Assembly: GCF_018130505.1 (NCBI RefSeq)
Contig: NZ_JAFCKH010000002.1
Location: 434,001 to 498,000, forward strand
Direction: 5' to 3'
DNA: 64,000 nucleotides
Source of the DNA: Bradyrhizobium tropiciagri
GTDB lineage: Bacteria > Pseudomonadota > Alphaproteobacteria > Rhizobiales > Xanthobacteraceae
Shown in pieces: positions 53,665 through 62,852 of this stretch. The translations under genes were made by a program, and so were the position numbers. The notes beneath the pieces are model-generated. The model saw only the letters and a program-made list of their open reading frames with translations, did not search any database and was not told where the DNA came from. Within the stretch, counting starts at the first letter, position 1, and the number at the start of each line of letters is the position of its first letter.

Positions 53665-55107
53665 TCAGCTGGGCGCATCGGCCCAGCGTTCGAACAGCGC
53701 GATGCGCTCGGGCGGCCACGCGCCGTCGCAGGGCATCGTCCCGGCCTGCAGCCGCGCCAAAATCTGCCGGCGATGCGCGCGTACATGCTCCTCGTTCCAG
53801 AGATCGAAGGCGAACAGCATCGAGTTCCGATCCATCGGCCGGAACAGCGGCCGGATATGCTGCTCGAACCGCACGGCCTCGCCGGGGCCGGGCATTGCCG
53901 GGCCGGCATCGCCGACGGCCGGTATCTCGTCGCCGCTTGCCGCCGGCCGGGCGCCCGGGGTGGCGTTGCAGACCCACCACCAGCGCGGCACCGGCATGTT
54001 CGGCGGCGGCTGGGCGCCGTGCGCGGAATTCTCCACCGCGATGCGCGAGCCCCATTCGATATAGGCGACGAAGGCGGCGCGGAATTCGGGATCGGACGGC
54101 AGACCGGCATCGTCGGCGCTCTGCACCATGTAGGTCGCCCACAGCGCGCGCTGCTCCGGCCGGATCTCCTTGCCGATATGCTGCGAGACCATCCGCTGAT
54201 AGCCGCCATAGCGCTCGGTGTAGAGGCGCGGGCCGCCGAACACCTCGCTGAGCCAGGCCGCGACCCGTTCAGGGTGATCCGGCGACATCTCGGCGAACAG
54301 TGGCCCGAGCAGCGGGTCCTCCGGCACGTAGCGGCTGTAGAAGATGCGCGTCATGTCGAGCAGCGCCGGATAGCCGCCGGCCCATTCGAACAGCGTCGGC
54401 TCGCGCGCCGGATCGGGGACGGGATCACGAAATCCGACGCTCCAGTGCATGCCGCTGCAGAACGGCTTGTTCAGCGACGCGCCGCAGCGGCACAGGCTGG
54501 CATGCTCGTGCGAGGCACCGGCGTTCCGCGCGATCGGAGCGCCGTCCTCGTCGACCAATTCGATCGCACCCGTGATGCGATAGGGCCCGTCCTTCGACAC
54601 CTCGATCTGCGGCGGCCGGTCGATGTCGGAGAGGTCGGCGTCGCGCGCCGGCCCGATGCCGATGCCGAGCGCGCCGGACGGGCAGCGACGCACCGCATTG
54701 ATGAGATCGTCGAGCCGCGCGCCGCTCGGCGCGATGAACGGCTCCTCGCCGAGATGGAATACGGATTGCAGCCGGTCGGTGCAAAAGGCGGAATGCGCGC
54801 AGATGCCGCGATTGTCGAACACATGGGCCTGCTGTCCGGCGTAGATATCGAGCTTGTCCGGCACGCGCCGCAGGTCCTTTGCGCCGGTGAAGCCGCGCCT
54901 GACATGGCTGTCGTCGCAGAACGGCCTGGTCTGCGATTGCCCGCAGCGGCAGAGCCGCACCGGTGCTTCAGCCGTAACAGGCACGCCGAGATGATCGACG
55001 ATCGCAATGCCGGGGTCGGGTTGGTAGGGTCCGTCGCGCCTGACCACGATGCGCTTGCGCGCGGTGCTGTCACCGCGCGGCGCTTCCGCTGAACTGCTCT
55101 CTGTCAT
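53665..55107 (-). CDS. CDGSH - 4Fe-4S - CDGSH - truncated globin fusion protein
   Basis: 480 residues from the ATG at 55107-55105 (AAGG upstream; GTG at 55116 possible). Domains: CDGSH domain 1 with CRCGQSQTRPFCDDSH (53-68); a 4Fe-4S ferredoxin-like domain with C103, C109 and C142 (RCPSGAL); CDGSH domain 2 with CRCGASLNKPFCSGMH (206-221; Asp of the CDGSH box is Ser here); group II truncated globin about 237-367, with proximal His H310 in SQHIGKEI and the end SRIAVENS; C-terminal domain about 412-478 with RPLFRPMDRNSMLFAFDLW and MPCDGAWP. No signal peptide. Three iron-sulfur centres plus heme on one chain suggest electron transfer to the globin (oxygen or NO chemistry). Divergent HxlR gene 104 bases away. 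Confidence 0.85.
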   Translation of the reverse strand: MTESSSAEAPRGDSTARKRIVVRRDGPYQPDPGIAIVDHLGVPVTAEAPVRLCRCGQSQTRPFCDDSHVRRGFTGAKDLRRVPDKLDIYAGQQAHVFDNRGICAHSAFCTDRLQSVFHLGEEPFIAPSGARLDDLINAVRRCPSGALGIGIGPARDADLSDIDRPPQIEVSKDGPYRITGAIELVDEDGAPIARNAGASHEHASLCRCGASLNKPFCSGMHWSVGFRDPVPDPAREPTLFEWAGGYPALLDMTRIFYSRYVPEDPLLGPLFAEMSPDHPERVAAWLSEVFGGPRLYTERYGGYQRMVSQHIGKEIRPEQRALWATYMVQSADDAGLPSDPEFRAAFVAYIEWGSRIAVENSAHGAQPPPNMPVPRWWWVCNATPGARPAASGDEIPAVGDAGPAMPGPGEAVRFEQHIRPLFRPMDRNSMLFAFDLWNEEHVRAHRRQILARLQAGTMPCDGAWPPERIALFERWADAPS

Positions 55108-55211
55108 GCCTTGCACTGATCCGTGAAATGTCCCAACCCGCGCAAAGCGTGCTTAGATGGATCGATGGCGGCGCTCAACGAACCAGATGGAAAGTGCCGC
55201 GGGAGAGGGCG

Positions 55212-55559
55212 ATGATCCGCAAGACCAAGCGCAAATACGGCTGCCCGGTCGAATTCTCGATCGATCAGCTCAGTGGCAAATGGAAGACGGTGATCCTGAG
55301 CCGGCTCAAGGTGCGCCCGATGCGCTACGGCGAATTGCGCCACGACATCCCGCAACTCAGCGACAAGGTACTCACCGAGCGCCTGCGCGATCTCTGCAAT
55401 TCCGGCTTCGTGAAGCAGGAGCGCTCCGGCAGCAATTCGCGCTATTGCCTGACCCGGCGCGGCGAGATGCTGAAGCCGATGCTGCAGGCGCTCTACGATT
55501 GGGGCGAGGCCAACGCCGACACGTTCGGCGTCCGCTTCCTCAGCGCGGAGGCGGAGTAG
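55212..55559 (+). CDS. HxlR family transcriptional regulator
   Basis: 115 residues from the ATG at 55212 (GGGAGAGGG upstream); the upstream frame from 55128 would overlap the promoter region. Winged helix: CPVEFSIDQLSGKWKTVILSRLKVRPMRYGELRHDIPQLSDKVLTERLRDLCNSGFV. Cys at position 9 (YGCPVEF) is the residue used as a redox or electrophile sensor in several HxlR proteins. Divergent from the CDGSH-globin gene, so it probably represses or activates it. Confidence 0.88.
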   Translation: MIRKTKRKYGCPVEFSIDQLSGKWKTVILSRLKVRPMRYGELRHDIPQLSDKVLTERLRDLCNSGFVKQERSGSNSRYCLTRRGEMLKPMLQALYDWGEANADTFGVRFLSAEAE

Positions 55560-55814
55560 GGGGCGGGCTCAGCAATCTTCGTCGACGTGAAGTTCACCCC
55601 GACACCGACCACCTTTGTGCAACCGCAACAAACGTCGCGATGGGCCCAATTGCTGAGGACTGCACGGCGGTCGTTTCACACAGATTGACGCGACCAGCCG
55701 AACTGATCGCGTCAATCGAACGCTTTGATATCGTCACTCCCGCCGGACAAGACTTGCGGTCACCGCAAGCGCGTCGGTGACCGCAGCAGCCGGACGACAG
55801 TCATGCGCGGCGCG

Positions 55815-57389
55815 TTACTGTTGCCCTGCGCCAGCAACCTTGATTGTACCGCAGGCATTGTCGCCCTGCGAGTTGCTGTTACCCTGAGCATTGTCGTTGC
55901 CCTGATCGCCACTGCAAGGCGCGAACGAGACGCCGCGGTAGACTGTCTTGAAAGCGGGCGGCACGACCACATTGAACGCTTCGTTTGCCGGAAGCGCGGT
56001 CGCCGCAATCTTGTCCGTAATGGCGACAACCTGGTTCGGATCGGCTCCGGGCTCGACTGAATTGCTCACGGTCGACGTCACGGCGAAGATCGTCGCGGTA
56101 CCATCGGAGTTCAGGCGGCCGGTGATGTTGCGCAAACCGCCGGCTGCCGAGTCAGTCGGATAGCCGTCCACATGGTATTGCGTGCCGAGGTTCAGGCCCT
56201 TCTGCAGCGTATAGGCAAGGCTCCACGCGCCATTGGCATAAACCCACTTCTGAAGACCCGCCGTCGGCGAGGTCGCCGCGTCGGCCAATACGCCGTCGCC
56301 TTCCTGAGCGACGTAAAGCGTCGTGGCATTCGCGAACCAGATGCCGAAGGGATAGAAACCGGTTGCGCCGGAGTTGACCGATGGATTGCTCGGGAAGCCC
56401 GGAAGAATGCTGAACGTCGTCTGCGAAGCCGTACCTGCCGTCGGCAGAACTCCCGGCTGGCTACCGACCTGATAGACCGTGTTGATGCCGTTGCTCCCGC
56501 TGCCCTTGGTCACGTACAGCGTGTTGTTGAAGATCGCGAGGCCGCGGAAATTGTCGTCCTTGCCGGACTTGTCCACGGCAAAGCCGAGTTGCTGAACCGC
56601 GAAGCCGAACTGGAAGCCGTTCTTGCTGCCCGGTGTACCCTGCTGGACGCCGACAACGGCGTCGGACGCATCGAGGCCGGGCGTCGCGAGCTGAACGCCG
56701 GTGCTATCGACGACCTGCACGGGCTGGGTGCCACTGCCATTGCCGGCGTTGCCAACCGTGAAGTACAGATTTGCCGCCGTGCCGTTCACCTTGTCGGCGC
56801 GGATCGCGCCGCGGCCGTTGTCTCCGCTATAGATGTTGACCTTTGTGCCCCGCATCGATCCATTGGCATCCAGCTCGGCCACGACGCGTGCATGTGCGCT
56901 GGTCACGGGATTGGTGGGATCGACATGGTTGGGCGAATTGGAATTGGAAACGTCCAGCGCGTTGATCGGGGCGTCATAGCCCATGAAAGTCACGGCTTTC
57001 CCGTCGGGCGACAGGTGGAGCGACAATTCGGACTTTGAGCTGAAGCTCGTCACCGCCACGGTCGCCGGGACAGTCACCGAACCAGCCTCACTGAGGCGGC
57101 CCCCTGCCAGATTGTATTTCTTGATCACGACGGGCGCCGTCACGCCGAAGTTGCCATCGACCGCGACGTTGTTGAACACGTCCGGATAGGTGCCGGCGGC
57201 CACCGCGATCCCGCCCGTCGGCAGGGTCTGGCCCACGGTGACAGTGGACTTCGTGCCGGCGTAGACAGCGCTGCTGACAAGCAATTGGTTCGGATTACCA
57301 GCGCTCTGGGAAAATGCCGGTTGCGCGGCGAAAAGCGCTGCCGATGATAACGCCGTTCCTGCAATAAAGCGGGTGATTGTTTGCTGCAC
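55815..57389 (-). CDS. Exported protein, probably beta-propeller, 524 residues
   Basis: GTG start at 57389-57387 with GGGAGAAG upstream; earlier in-frame starts precede it in poorer context. Signal peptide MQQTITRFIAGTALSSAALFAAQPAFSQ. The rest has repeated beta-rich units (for example GTYPDVFNN, LHLSPDGKAVTFMGYD, RGLAIFNNTLYVTKGSGSNG, FPFGIWFANATTLYVAQEGDG), as in propeller-type extracellular proteins. The C-terminus has a low-complexity NDNAQGNSNSQGDN segment between CSGDQG and CGTIK, two Cys that could form a disulfide. No family named. Not in an obvious operon. Confidence 0.7.
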   Translation of the reverse strand: MQQTITRFIAGTALSSAALFAAQPAFSQSAGNPNQLLVSSAVYAGTKSTVTVGQTLPTGGIAVAAGTYPDVFNNVAVDGNFGVTAPVVIKKYNLAGGRLSEAGSVTVPATVAVTSFSSKSELSLHLSPDGKAVTFMGYDAPINALDVSNSNSPNHVDPTNPVTSAHARVVAELDANGSMRGTKVNIYSGDNGRGAIRADKVNGTAANLYFTVGNAGNGSGTQPVQVVDSTGVQLATPGLDASDAVVGVQQGTPGSKNGFQFGFAVQQLGFAVDKSGKDDNFRGLAIFNNTLYVTKGSGSNGINTVYQVGSQPGVLPTAGTASQTTFSILPGFPSNPSVNSGATGFYPFGIWFANATTLYVAQEGDGVLADAATSPTAGLQKWVYANGAWSLAYTLQKGLNLGTQYHVDGYPTDSAAGGLRNITGRLNSDGTATIFAVTSTVSNSVEPGADPNQVVAITDKIAATALPANEAFNVVVPPAFKTVYRGVSFAPCSGDQGNDNAQGNSNSQGDNACGTIKVAGAGQQ

Positions 57390-57747
57390 GATCTTCTCCC
57401 TTTTCAAGCTTTTGAAGCGGGCCCCTCTTACGTGGCCAACTACAACGTTCTCGTGACAGGCAGCCGAGCACACGAGAAATTCAAATCGGGATATGTTGGC
57501 AATCGCTTCGGCAAGCTTCGCGCGCGATATCGCACAGGCGACGCCGGCGATCGCTACCTTCGTTTGATCGAAAGATTTCTGTCGGGAAACATTGGCAATC
57601 CAGACCGCCGCAGACGGCGGTTGGATTTTCAACCGCGAGTTCAGAGAGGGACCAACTGCGCGGGTTAGTATGGCGCTGCCTGCAAACTGAATCGAAGCCG
57701 TCGATGTTTGCCTGCTTCCAGTTGTAGACCTATGACGGAAAAATCGG
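57390..57747. other. Intergenic region of 358 bases
   Basis: Upstream of the exported-protein gene and beyond the end of the L,D-transpeptidase gene. It should hold the promoter of the exported-protein gene, but I see no clear box, repeat or RNA gene; it is less GC-rich than the surrounding genes. Confidence 0.4.
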
Positions 57748-58638
57748 CTACCGGGCCTCGGCGACCCTCGGTCCGGATGACAGCACCTGCGCGTTGGTTG
57801 CCGGCGGTCGGTTCGACGGTGATGTCGGCTCAGGTGCGCGGGAGGCAGCGTCGGGCGGTGCTCCCTGGAGTTGTCGACGGGCGGCGGATGCCGGCAGCAC
57901 GATCACTTTCGCTCCGATCTTCACCCGCTCATAGAGGTCCATGACGTCGTCATTGGTCAGGCGGATGCAGCCGGACGAAACCCGCTTGCCGATCGTATCG
58001 GGCTTGTTGGTGCCGTGAATGCGATATTCGGTCTCGCCCAGATACATCGCCCGCGCGCCGAGCGGATTGCCGGGGCCGCCTGCCATGAATCGCGGCAGAT
58101 AGGGCTGACGCGAAATCATCTCTGCGGGCGGGCGCCAATCCGGCCACTCTGTCTTGCGGGCCACGGTCTGTTCACCGGACCATGTGAAACCTTCGCGGCC
58201 GACGCCGATGCCGTAACGCATCGCCTGCCCGCCGTTCAGGACGAGATAGAGGAACGTGTTCTCGGTATCGATGACGACGGTGCCCGGCGTCTGGTGGCTG
58301 GCGTAGTCAACCACCTGCCGAACGAATCTTCCAGGTGCGTCAGCGGCTTTCGGTGTTTCGATCCGGGGCGCCGGCAGCGGCACCGGCACGGGCGCCTGCA
58401 CAGCAACAGGAGCCGGCGCTGGAGCCGGCACTGATGCATGAACCGGAGTTGACACGTGGGCCGGAGTTGACGGTGCAGGAACCTGATGCGCAGCCGACTT
58501 CCGTACCGGTTGAATGCTCGCCGGGCGATACAGCAGGCCGTATCCCAATGCGGCAGCGGCGATGACGCCAACTGCAACTCTTCCGACCACCGGCAGTGCG
58601 AGCGTCTCCGTCTTCGCACGTTTAGCCCGCTTACCCAT
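57748..58638 (-). CDS. L,D-transpeptidase (YkuD family), membrane-anchored
   Basis: 296 residues from the ATG at 58638-58636 (GGGGAAAG upstream). N-terminal basic residues and a transmembrane helix VAVGVIAAAALGYGLLY, then a Pro/Ala-rich linker (about 40-105), then YkuD domain: HGTNKPDTIGKRVSSGCIRLTNDDV with catalytic Cys in SSGCIR and His in IHGTN. It crosslinks peptidoglycan or attaches lipoprotein to it. C-terminal tail is Pro/Ser-rich. An alternative start at 58725 is less likely. Confidence 0.9.
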   Translation of the reverse strand: MGKRAKRAKTETLALPVVGRVAVGVIAAAALGYGLLYRPASIQPVRKSAAHQVPAPSTPAHVSTPVHASVPAPAPAPVAVQAPVPVPLPAPRIETPKAADAPGRFVRQVVDYASHQTPGTVVIDTENTFLYLVLNGGQAMRYGIGVGREGFTWSGEQTVARKTEWPDWRPPAEMISRQPYLPRFMAGGPGNPLGARAMYLGETEYRIHGTNKPDTIGKRVSSGCIRLTNDDVMDLYERVKIGAKVIVLPASAARRQLQGAPPDAASRAPEPTSPSNRPPATNAQVLSSGPRVAEAR

Positions 58639-58788
58639 TCGTCTTTCCCCAGATCCTTGCCTGGACGGGGTATCGCAGCAAATTCTAACAAACTGCGAAG
58701 CGATTTCGCTCGGGCCAGAAACCATTCAGCATCGTTAACGGCAGCCCCGGCGAGTTGTGCACGTTCTTGGGTAGCTCCGCGGCTCCGG

Positions 58789-59835
58789 TCACTGATCCAG
58801 GCGCCCGACACACGCTGCTTCCGCCGGCAGCGCCGCGTCCGCAGATAGCACAACCTCATTGATGAACTTCGCAGCTCCTCCAGGAAGGGAGGCGGCGGAT
58901 TGCAGCGCCACCACGAGGTTGCGGTCCGGAATGTTCAAGATGAGCTGGCTCTGGAAGCCGGCCGCGAAATGGGTCTGCCACCCCTCGCGTATCGGCTTTG
59001 TCCACCACAGGTACCCGTAGCCGGCGTTTGCCGGCTCACCGCCGTCGATGTGCTTGCGCGTGGAATCGAGGACGTAGGCTTCCGAGACCACCTGCCGCTC
59101 ACGCCACCGGCCGTGCTGAAGATAAAGCAGACCGATCTTCGCCATGTCCCTGGCGGTAAACAGCAGTCCGCTGTATCCGGGCAAGTTTCCATCCCGGTCG
59201 ACAGGCCAGTAGTAGCGATCGATCTGCAGCGGCGCGAACAGTTCGTTCCTGGCAAACTCCGCGATGTTGCCGCTGACCGCGCGCCTCAGGATGACCGCAA
59301 TCAGATTGGTCCCCTCATTGTCATAGTGAAAATGCGTGCCGGGGGGATGCTCGACCGTGCGCCTGATCATCCAGACGCTGGAATTCCAGACGCCCGGCAC
59401 CTCCGCCATCTCCTGCGGCGCGAAGCCCGACGACATCGTCAGGAGGTCGCGCAACGTGATATCGGCCGCGCGCGGATCGATGCTCCCTTCGGTCGCCTCA
59501 GTGACCAGTTCGGGCAGCTTCTGATCCAGCCGCAACAGGCCCTTGTCGATGGCAATGCCGACCAGAATCGACAACACGCTCTTCGTCACCGAATGCACCG
59601 GCCAAAGCCCATCGCGCGAATTGAGGGCGTAGTATTCATGAAGGATGCAGTTGCCGCGCGCCAGCACCAGCGACCTCGCCGACGGGTACTGCGCGGCGAT
59701 TGTCGCCGAGAGCCCGGCAAGTGTCTCGGCCGTCGATGCCGTGGCTTGCTGTGCCGTGGCCGGCCGGGCCGAAAACCCCGCGGCGATGACGAGCGAGACG
59801 CCGACTGCCGCCATCAAAGGTCGCGCGCTGCCCAT
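58789..59835 (-). CDS. Serine hydrolase, class C beta-lactamase fold
   Basis: 348 residues from the ATG at 59835-59833 (GGAGGG upstream). Signal peptide MGSARPLMAAVGVSLVIAAGFSARPATA. The SxxK motif is SVTK (S82, K85) in VHSVTKSVLSILVG; the second motif is YDN (HYDNEGTN) as the YxN Tyr; the third is near the C-terminus. Periplasmic or secreted esterase/DD-peptidase-like enzyme of unknown substrate; NSRDGLWPVH and RDLLTMSSGFAP are typical of the family of beta-lactamase-like hydrolases (EstB type). Confidence 0.88.
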   Translation of the reverse strand: MGSARPLMAAVGVSLVIAAGFSARPATAQQATASTAETLAGLSATIAAQYPSARSLVLARGNCILHEYYALNSRDGLWPVHSVTKSVLSILVGIAIDKGLLRLDQKLPELVTEATEGSIDPRAADITLRDLLTMSSGFAPQEMAEVPGVWNSSVWMIRRTVEHPPGTHFHYDNEGTNLIAVILRRAVSGNIAEFARNELFAPLQIDRYYWPVDRDGNLPGYSGLLFTARDMAKIGLLYLQHGRWRERQVVSEAYVLDSTRKHIDGGEPANAGYGYLWWTKPIREGWQTHFAAGFQSQLILNIPDRNLVVALQSAASLPGGAAKFINEVVLSADAALPAEAACVGRLDQ

Positions 59836-59926
59836 CGCTTCCCTCCGCCGTTCGGTATGCCTCCAGATTGCCGAGTTGGGGCGATCCGGCAACGATTGTC
59901 GCCGGCCGCCCTGTCGAGTGAACGGC

Positions 59927-60898
59927 CTAGCCGTGAAGTTGCGCGTTCAGGCCGTCCCAATTTCCCTTGCGCCTGGTTGCCTCGAGCGCGCCGCTCTGGG
60001 AGTTGCGGCGGAACAGCAGGCCCTTGTGGCCCGAGAGCTCCTTGGCTTTCAGGACCCGGCCGTCTTCCAGAAGAACGCGCGCGCCTGCCGTGACGTAGCA
60101 GCCCGCTTCGACGATGCAATCGTCACCCAATGAAATGCCGATGCCGGCATTGGCGCCGATCAGGCAGCGCTCGCCGACCGTGATCCGCTCCTTGCCGCCT
60201 CCGGACAGCGTGCCCATGATCGATGCGCCGCCGCCGATGTCGCTGCCGTTTCCGACGACCACGCCGGCGCTGATCCGGCCCTCGACCATGCAGGCGCCGA
60301 GCGTGCCCGCGTTGAAATTGCAGAAGCCTTCATGCATGACGGTCGTGCCCGCAGCGAGATGGGCGCCGAGCCTGACGCGATCGGCATCGGCGATTCTCAC
60401 ATCCGCAGGCGTCACGTAATCGGTCATGCGCGGAAACTTGTCGACGCCCGTCACCTCGAACGCCACGCCACGCTTTCGTGCGGCGATCCGCGCTTGCGGT
60501 ACGCGCGCGCTTTCACAGGGACCTGACGTCGTCCAGGCAACGTTCGGCAACACGCCGAAAATTCCGTCGAGGTTCAGGCAATTCGGTAGGACCAGCCGGT
60601 GGCTCAGCAGATGGAGCCGAAGATATGCGTCGTGCACATCGGCCGGCGCGGATGCAAGAGAGCCGATCTCGGTGCGGACCGGAACGATGTCGACATTACG
60701 GATGTCGTCATGCCCGGCATATCCGTCCGCCGACTGCCCCAACGCTTTGACGATCTCGTCGTTCGTCAGCCGAGCCGTCGCCGCCTTGCCGGCTTCCGCT
60801 ACCAGGCGCAGCTGAAGAAACCAGGAATCCAGCACGCGCCCATCGGCCGCAATCGTCGCAAATCCCTCGCCGCTCGCGCCCCTCAGTTCCATCGCCAT
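59927..60898 (-). CDS. dapD: Tetrahydrodipicolinate N-succinyltransferase, actinobacterial type
   Basis: 323 residues. Transfers succinyl from succinyl-CoA to tetrahydrodipicolinate in lysine/DAP synthesis. The left-handed beta-helix core reads VRLGAHLAAGTTVMHEGFCNFNAGTLGACMVEGRISAGVVVGNGSDIGGGASIMGTLSGGG and ERCLIGANAGIGISLGDDCIVEAGCYVTAG, as in the mycobacterial DapD, whereas the usual proteobacterial DapD is about 280 residues and has a different N-domain. A Bradyrhizobium-type genome should hold a separate DapD, so this may be a second copy or serve another succinylation. Not with other lysine genes. Confidence 0.85.
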   Translation of the reverse strand: MAMELRGASGEGFATIAADGRVLDSWFLQLRLVAEAGKAATARLTNDEIVKALGQSADGYAGHDDIRNVDIVPVRTEIGSLASAPADVHDAYLRLHLLSHRLVLPNCLNLDGIFGVLPNVAWTTSGPCESARVPQARIAARKRGVAFEVTGVDKFPRMTDYVTPADVRIADADRVRLGAHLAAGTTVMHEGFCNFNAGTLGACMVEGRISAGVVVGNGSDIGGGASIMGTLSGGGKERITVGERCLIGANAGIGISLGDDCIVEAGCYVTAGARVLLEDGRVLKAKELSGHKGLLFRRNSQSGALEATRRKGNWDGLNAQLHG

Positions 60899-61147
60899 TT
60901 TGTATGTCTCACCCTAGGTTCCCAAAGCTCATGAATAAGCGAATTTTCGTGGAAATAGCAACTTCCGGGCTCTCGAACGCGCCCGCTTCGGGGTCAAAAG
61001 CGGCTCTCACGGCGAGGCGGTTGTGACGGGAATCCTGAAGCCGACCATGAACCCGCTCAACGTCCGGAGCGACCCATCGATACGCGGATTTTTCAATCTG
61101 AATTCTACTCGTCCCGCGGTCGCTCTCTCCGTTGGGAGAAAATCAAC

Positions 61148-62167
61148 ATGGCATCTCCTGGGAAAATCCTGGAGTACGGATCGCAGCCGCCGGATACGAT
61201 TGCGGCAAAGTTATTCAACTTTCAGGTCGGCAAGTTCGCCATCAAGCCGGAACATTCCAAATGGCTGACTGATGTCGTCGTTCCGAAATTGAGGGCCGGA
61301 GGAAGCCTTACGATCATCGGGCTCGCAAGCCGTACCGGCAGCGACGATTTCAACATGCAGCTGTCGCGCAACAGGCTGCAGGCCGTCATCGATCTGCTGC
61401 GCAAGCAAGTGCCCAACGATTTCAAGGTTGCGCTCGAGGTCGCGAAAGGTGAGCGCGCGGCCATGTTCGCAGGCGAACGGGACGGGGTGGAAAACGAAAC
61501 CTGGCGTGGTGTCATCCTCTCGGTCTGGAATAAGCCAAACCCGCCACCGCCTCCGCCGCCACCGCCGCCTCAACCGAGACCTCAATTATATCCGGCGGAA
61601 CGCAAATTCTTCAAACGTTGGCTCGGCTTCGGCGTCAAGTCCGGCGGACAGTTGCTGATCGGCGGCGTCGAGAGCACCACCGCGTATGTCGTCAACCTCG
61701 GAGATCTGGAGACCTTTGATCTCCAGATCGTCAGCAGCCGGTGGGGACTTGGTCTTGGCGGCAGCGGCGGAGCCGTTGCCGTGATCGGCTTTGGTTTCAG
61801 CGTTCCCTATGAGCTGGACCATGAATCCCTGAATGACTGGGGCATCAATGTCGCATTCACCGAAAAGCTGATCTCGAAGGGGGCACTGCAATCGATCCAT
61901 GCCAGCAAGTACTTCATCGATGGCTTGAAGAACGGCAAGTACGTGGCGCCCGCGCTCAATGCGCGAAGCACCTTTACGGCGATCGGCTTGCTCCAGAACG
62001 TGAGAAATGCGCTCCACACGCTGTACGGCGGATTGGAGGCAGCCAAGGGCTCGGGCGTCATCGTGCTCGACCTGCCGCTTCTGGGTGTCGGACTCGAATT
62101 GTCCGCCTTCGTCACGCGAGGAAAGATGTACGTTTCGAATCCTTCGCACTGGATCGAGCCGAGCTAG
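61148..62167 (+). CDS. OmpA-like domain protein with polyproline linker, no signal peptide
   Basis: 339 residues; GGGAG ahead of the ATG. Residues about 23-128 match OmpA C-terminal peptidoglycan-binding-like folds: FNFQVGKFAIKPEHSKWL...LTIIGLASRTGSDDFNMQLSRNRLQAV. A run of ten prolines (132-141) then a C-terminal domain of about 190 residues rich in Gly, not recognised (LGFGVKSGGQLLIGGVESTTAYVVNLGDLETF...). No signal peptide is visible, so the OmpA-like part is unlikely to reach peptidoglycan by the Sec route. No partner genes known; adjacent ORFs are also uncharacterised. Confidence 0.8.
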   Translation: MASPGKILEYGSQPPDTIAAKLFNFQVGKFAIKPEHSKWLTDVVVPKLRAGGSLTIIGLASRTGSDDFNMQLSRNRLQAVIDLLRKQVPNDFKVALEVAKGERAAMFAGERDGVENETWRGVILSVWNKPNPPPPPPPPPPQPRPQLYPAERKFFKRWLGFGVKSGGQLLIGGVESTTAYVVNLGDLETFDLQIVSSRWGLGLGGSGGAVAVIGFGFSVPYELDHESLNDWGINVAFTEKLISKGALQSIHASKYFIDGLKNGKYVAPALNARSTFTAIGLLQNVRNALHTLYGGLEAAKGSGVIVLDLPLLGVGLELSAFVTRGKMYVSNPSHWIEPS

Positions 62168-62224
62168 GGGCTCGGACGAGACTCGCCAAGACTCGTCGCT
62201 AGCGCAGAGCGTCAGTCACGATTG

Positions 62225-62458
62225 CTAAACGGGGTAGCGCCACCGCAGAGCGCGACGGACGACAAGCAGCGCCAAAGCGTTTGCCGGAAGGCTGATCCAG
62301 AGGATCGTCGGGACTGGCAGCGTGAGGCATGCGTGGATCAGGTAAATGATCTGCCCGAGCAGACCGGCAAGCAGCGCAACTCTGGTCCAGCCCAATCGCG
62401 TTCGCGGGACCCAATCATCGGACTCGCCGATTAGATATGCCGCGATCCAGGAGGCCAT
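62225..62458 (-). CDS. Small hydrophobic hypothetical protein
   Basis: 77 residues with two hydrophobic segments (RVALLAGLLGQIIYLIHACL and TILWISLPANALALLVV) and a basic C-terminus (RRALRWRYPV), so a two-helix inner membrane protein is plausible. Start has only a weak ribosome site. It ends 58 bases beyond the stop of the OmpA-like gene, convergent. Confidence 0.5.
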   Translation of the reverse strand: MASWIAAYLIGESDDWVPRTRLGWTRVALLAGLLGQIIYLIHACLTLPVPTILWISLPANALALLVVRRALRWRYPV

Positions 62459-62612
62459 GCTCTACTTTGGGCAGCTGGTCATTCGCGGGCAGTTAAAAAT
62501 GATCTTCGATATTGATCAAGCCGGCCTTGGGTCAAACCGCGAATTCTCGTAAACGGTCTGCAAACCTTGTTGCGAAAGAGCCGGTAACTGGCGCGGCCGG
62601 CCTCGTGCTACA

Positions 62613-62852
62613 ATGGTGTGCATGTTCCGCACTCGCATCGGCCGCACCTTTATGAAGGCCCTCGTCGTTGGGGGCGCGGGTTTCATCCTTGTGTTCTATA
62701 ACCTTTATCTGTTGATTGGGCTGATTGCACTCAACTTGGCATGCATTCCCATGGCTTCAGTCGCCAAGCGGCGCGGATGGGGAGCTGACGGGCGTCTTGC
62801 AAGGTATCTCAGTCGTCCGCGATTCGAAGACGCAGGCCGCCGCGCAAGTTAG
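62613..62852 (+). CDS. Small hypothetical membrane protein
   Basis: 79 residues; ATG at 62613 or 62622 is possible. One hydrophobic stretch, ALVVGGAGFILVFYNLYLLIGLIALNLACIPMASVA, then a basic Arg-rich tail. No family. No clear ribosome site. Could be spurious. Confidence 0.35.
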   Translation: MVCMFRTRIGRTFMKALVVGGAGFILVFYNLYLLIGLIALNLACIPMASVAKRRGWGADGRLARYLSRPRFEDAGRRAS

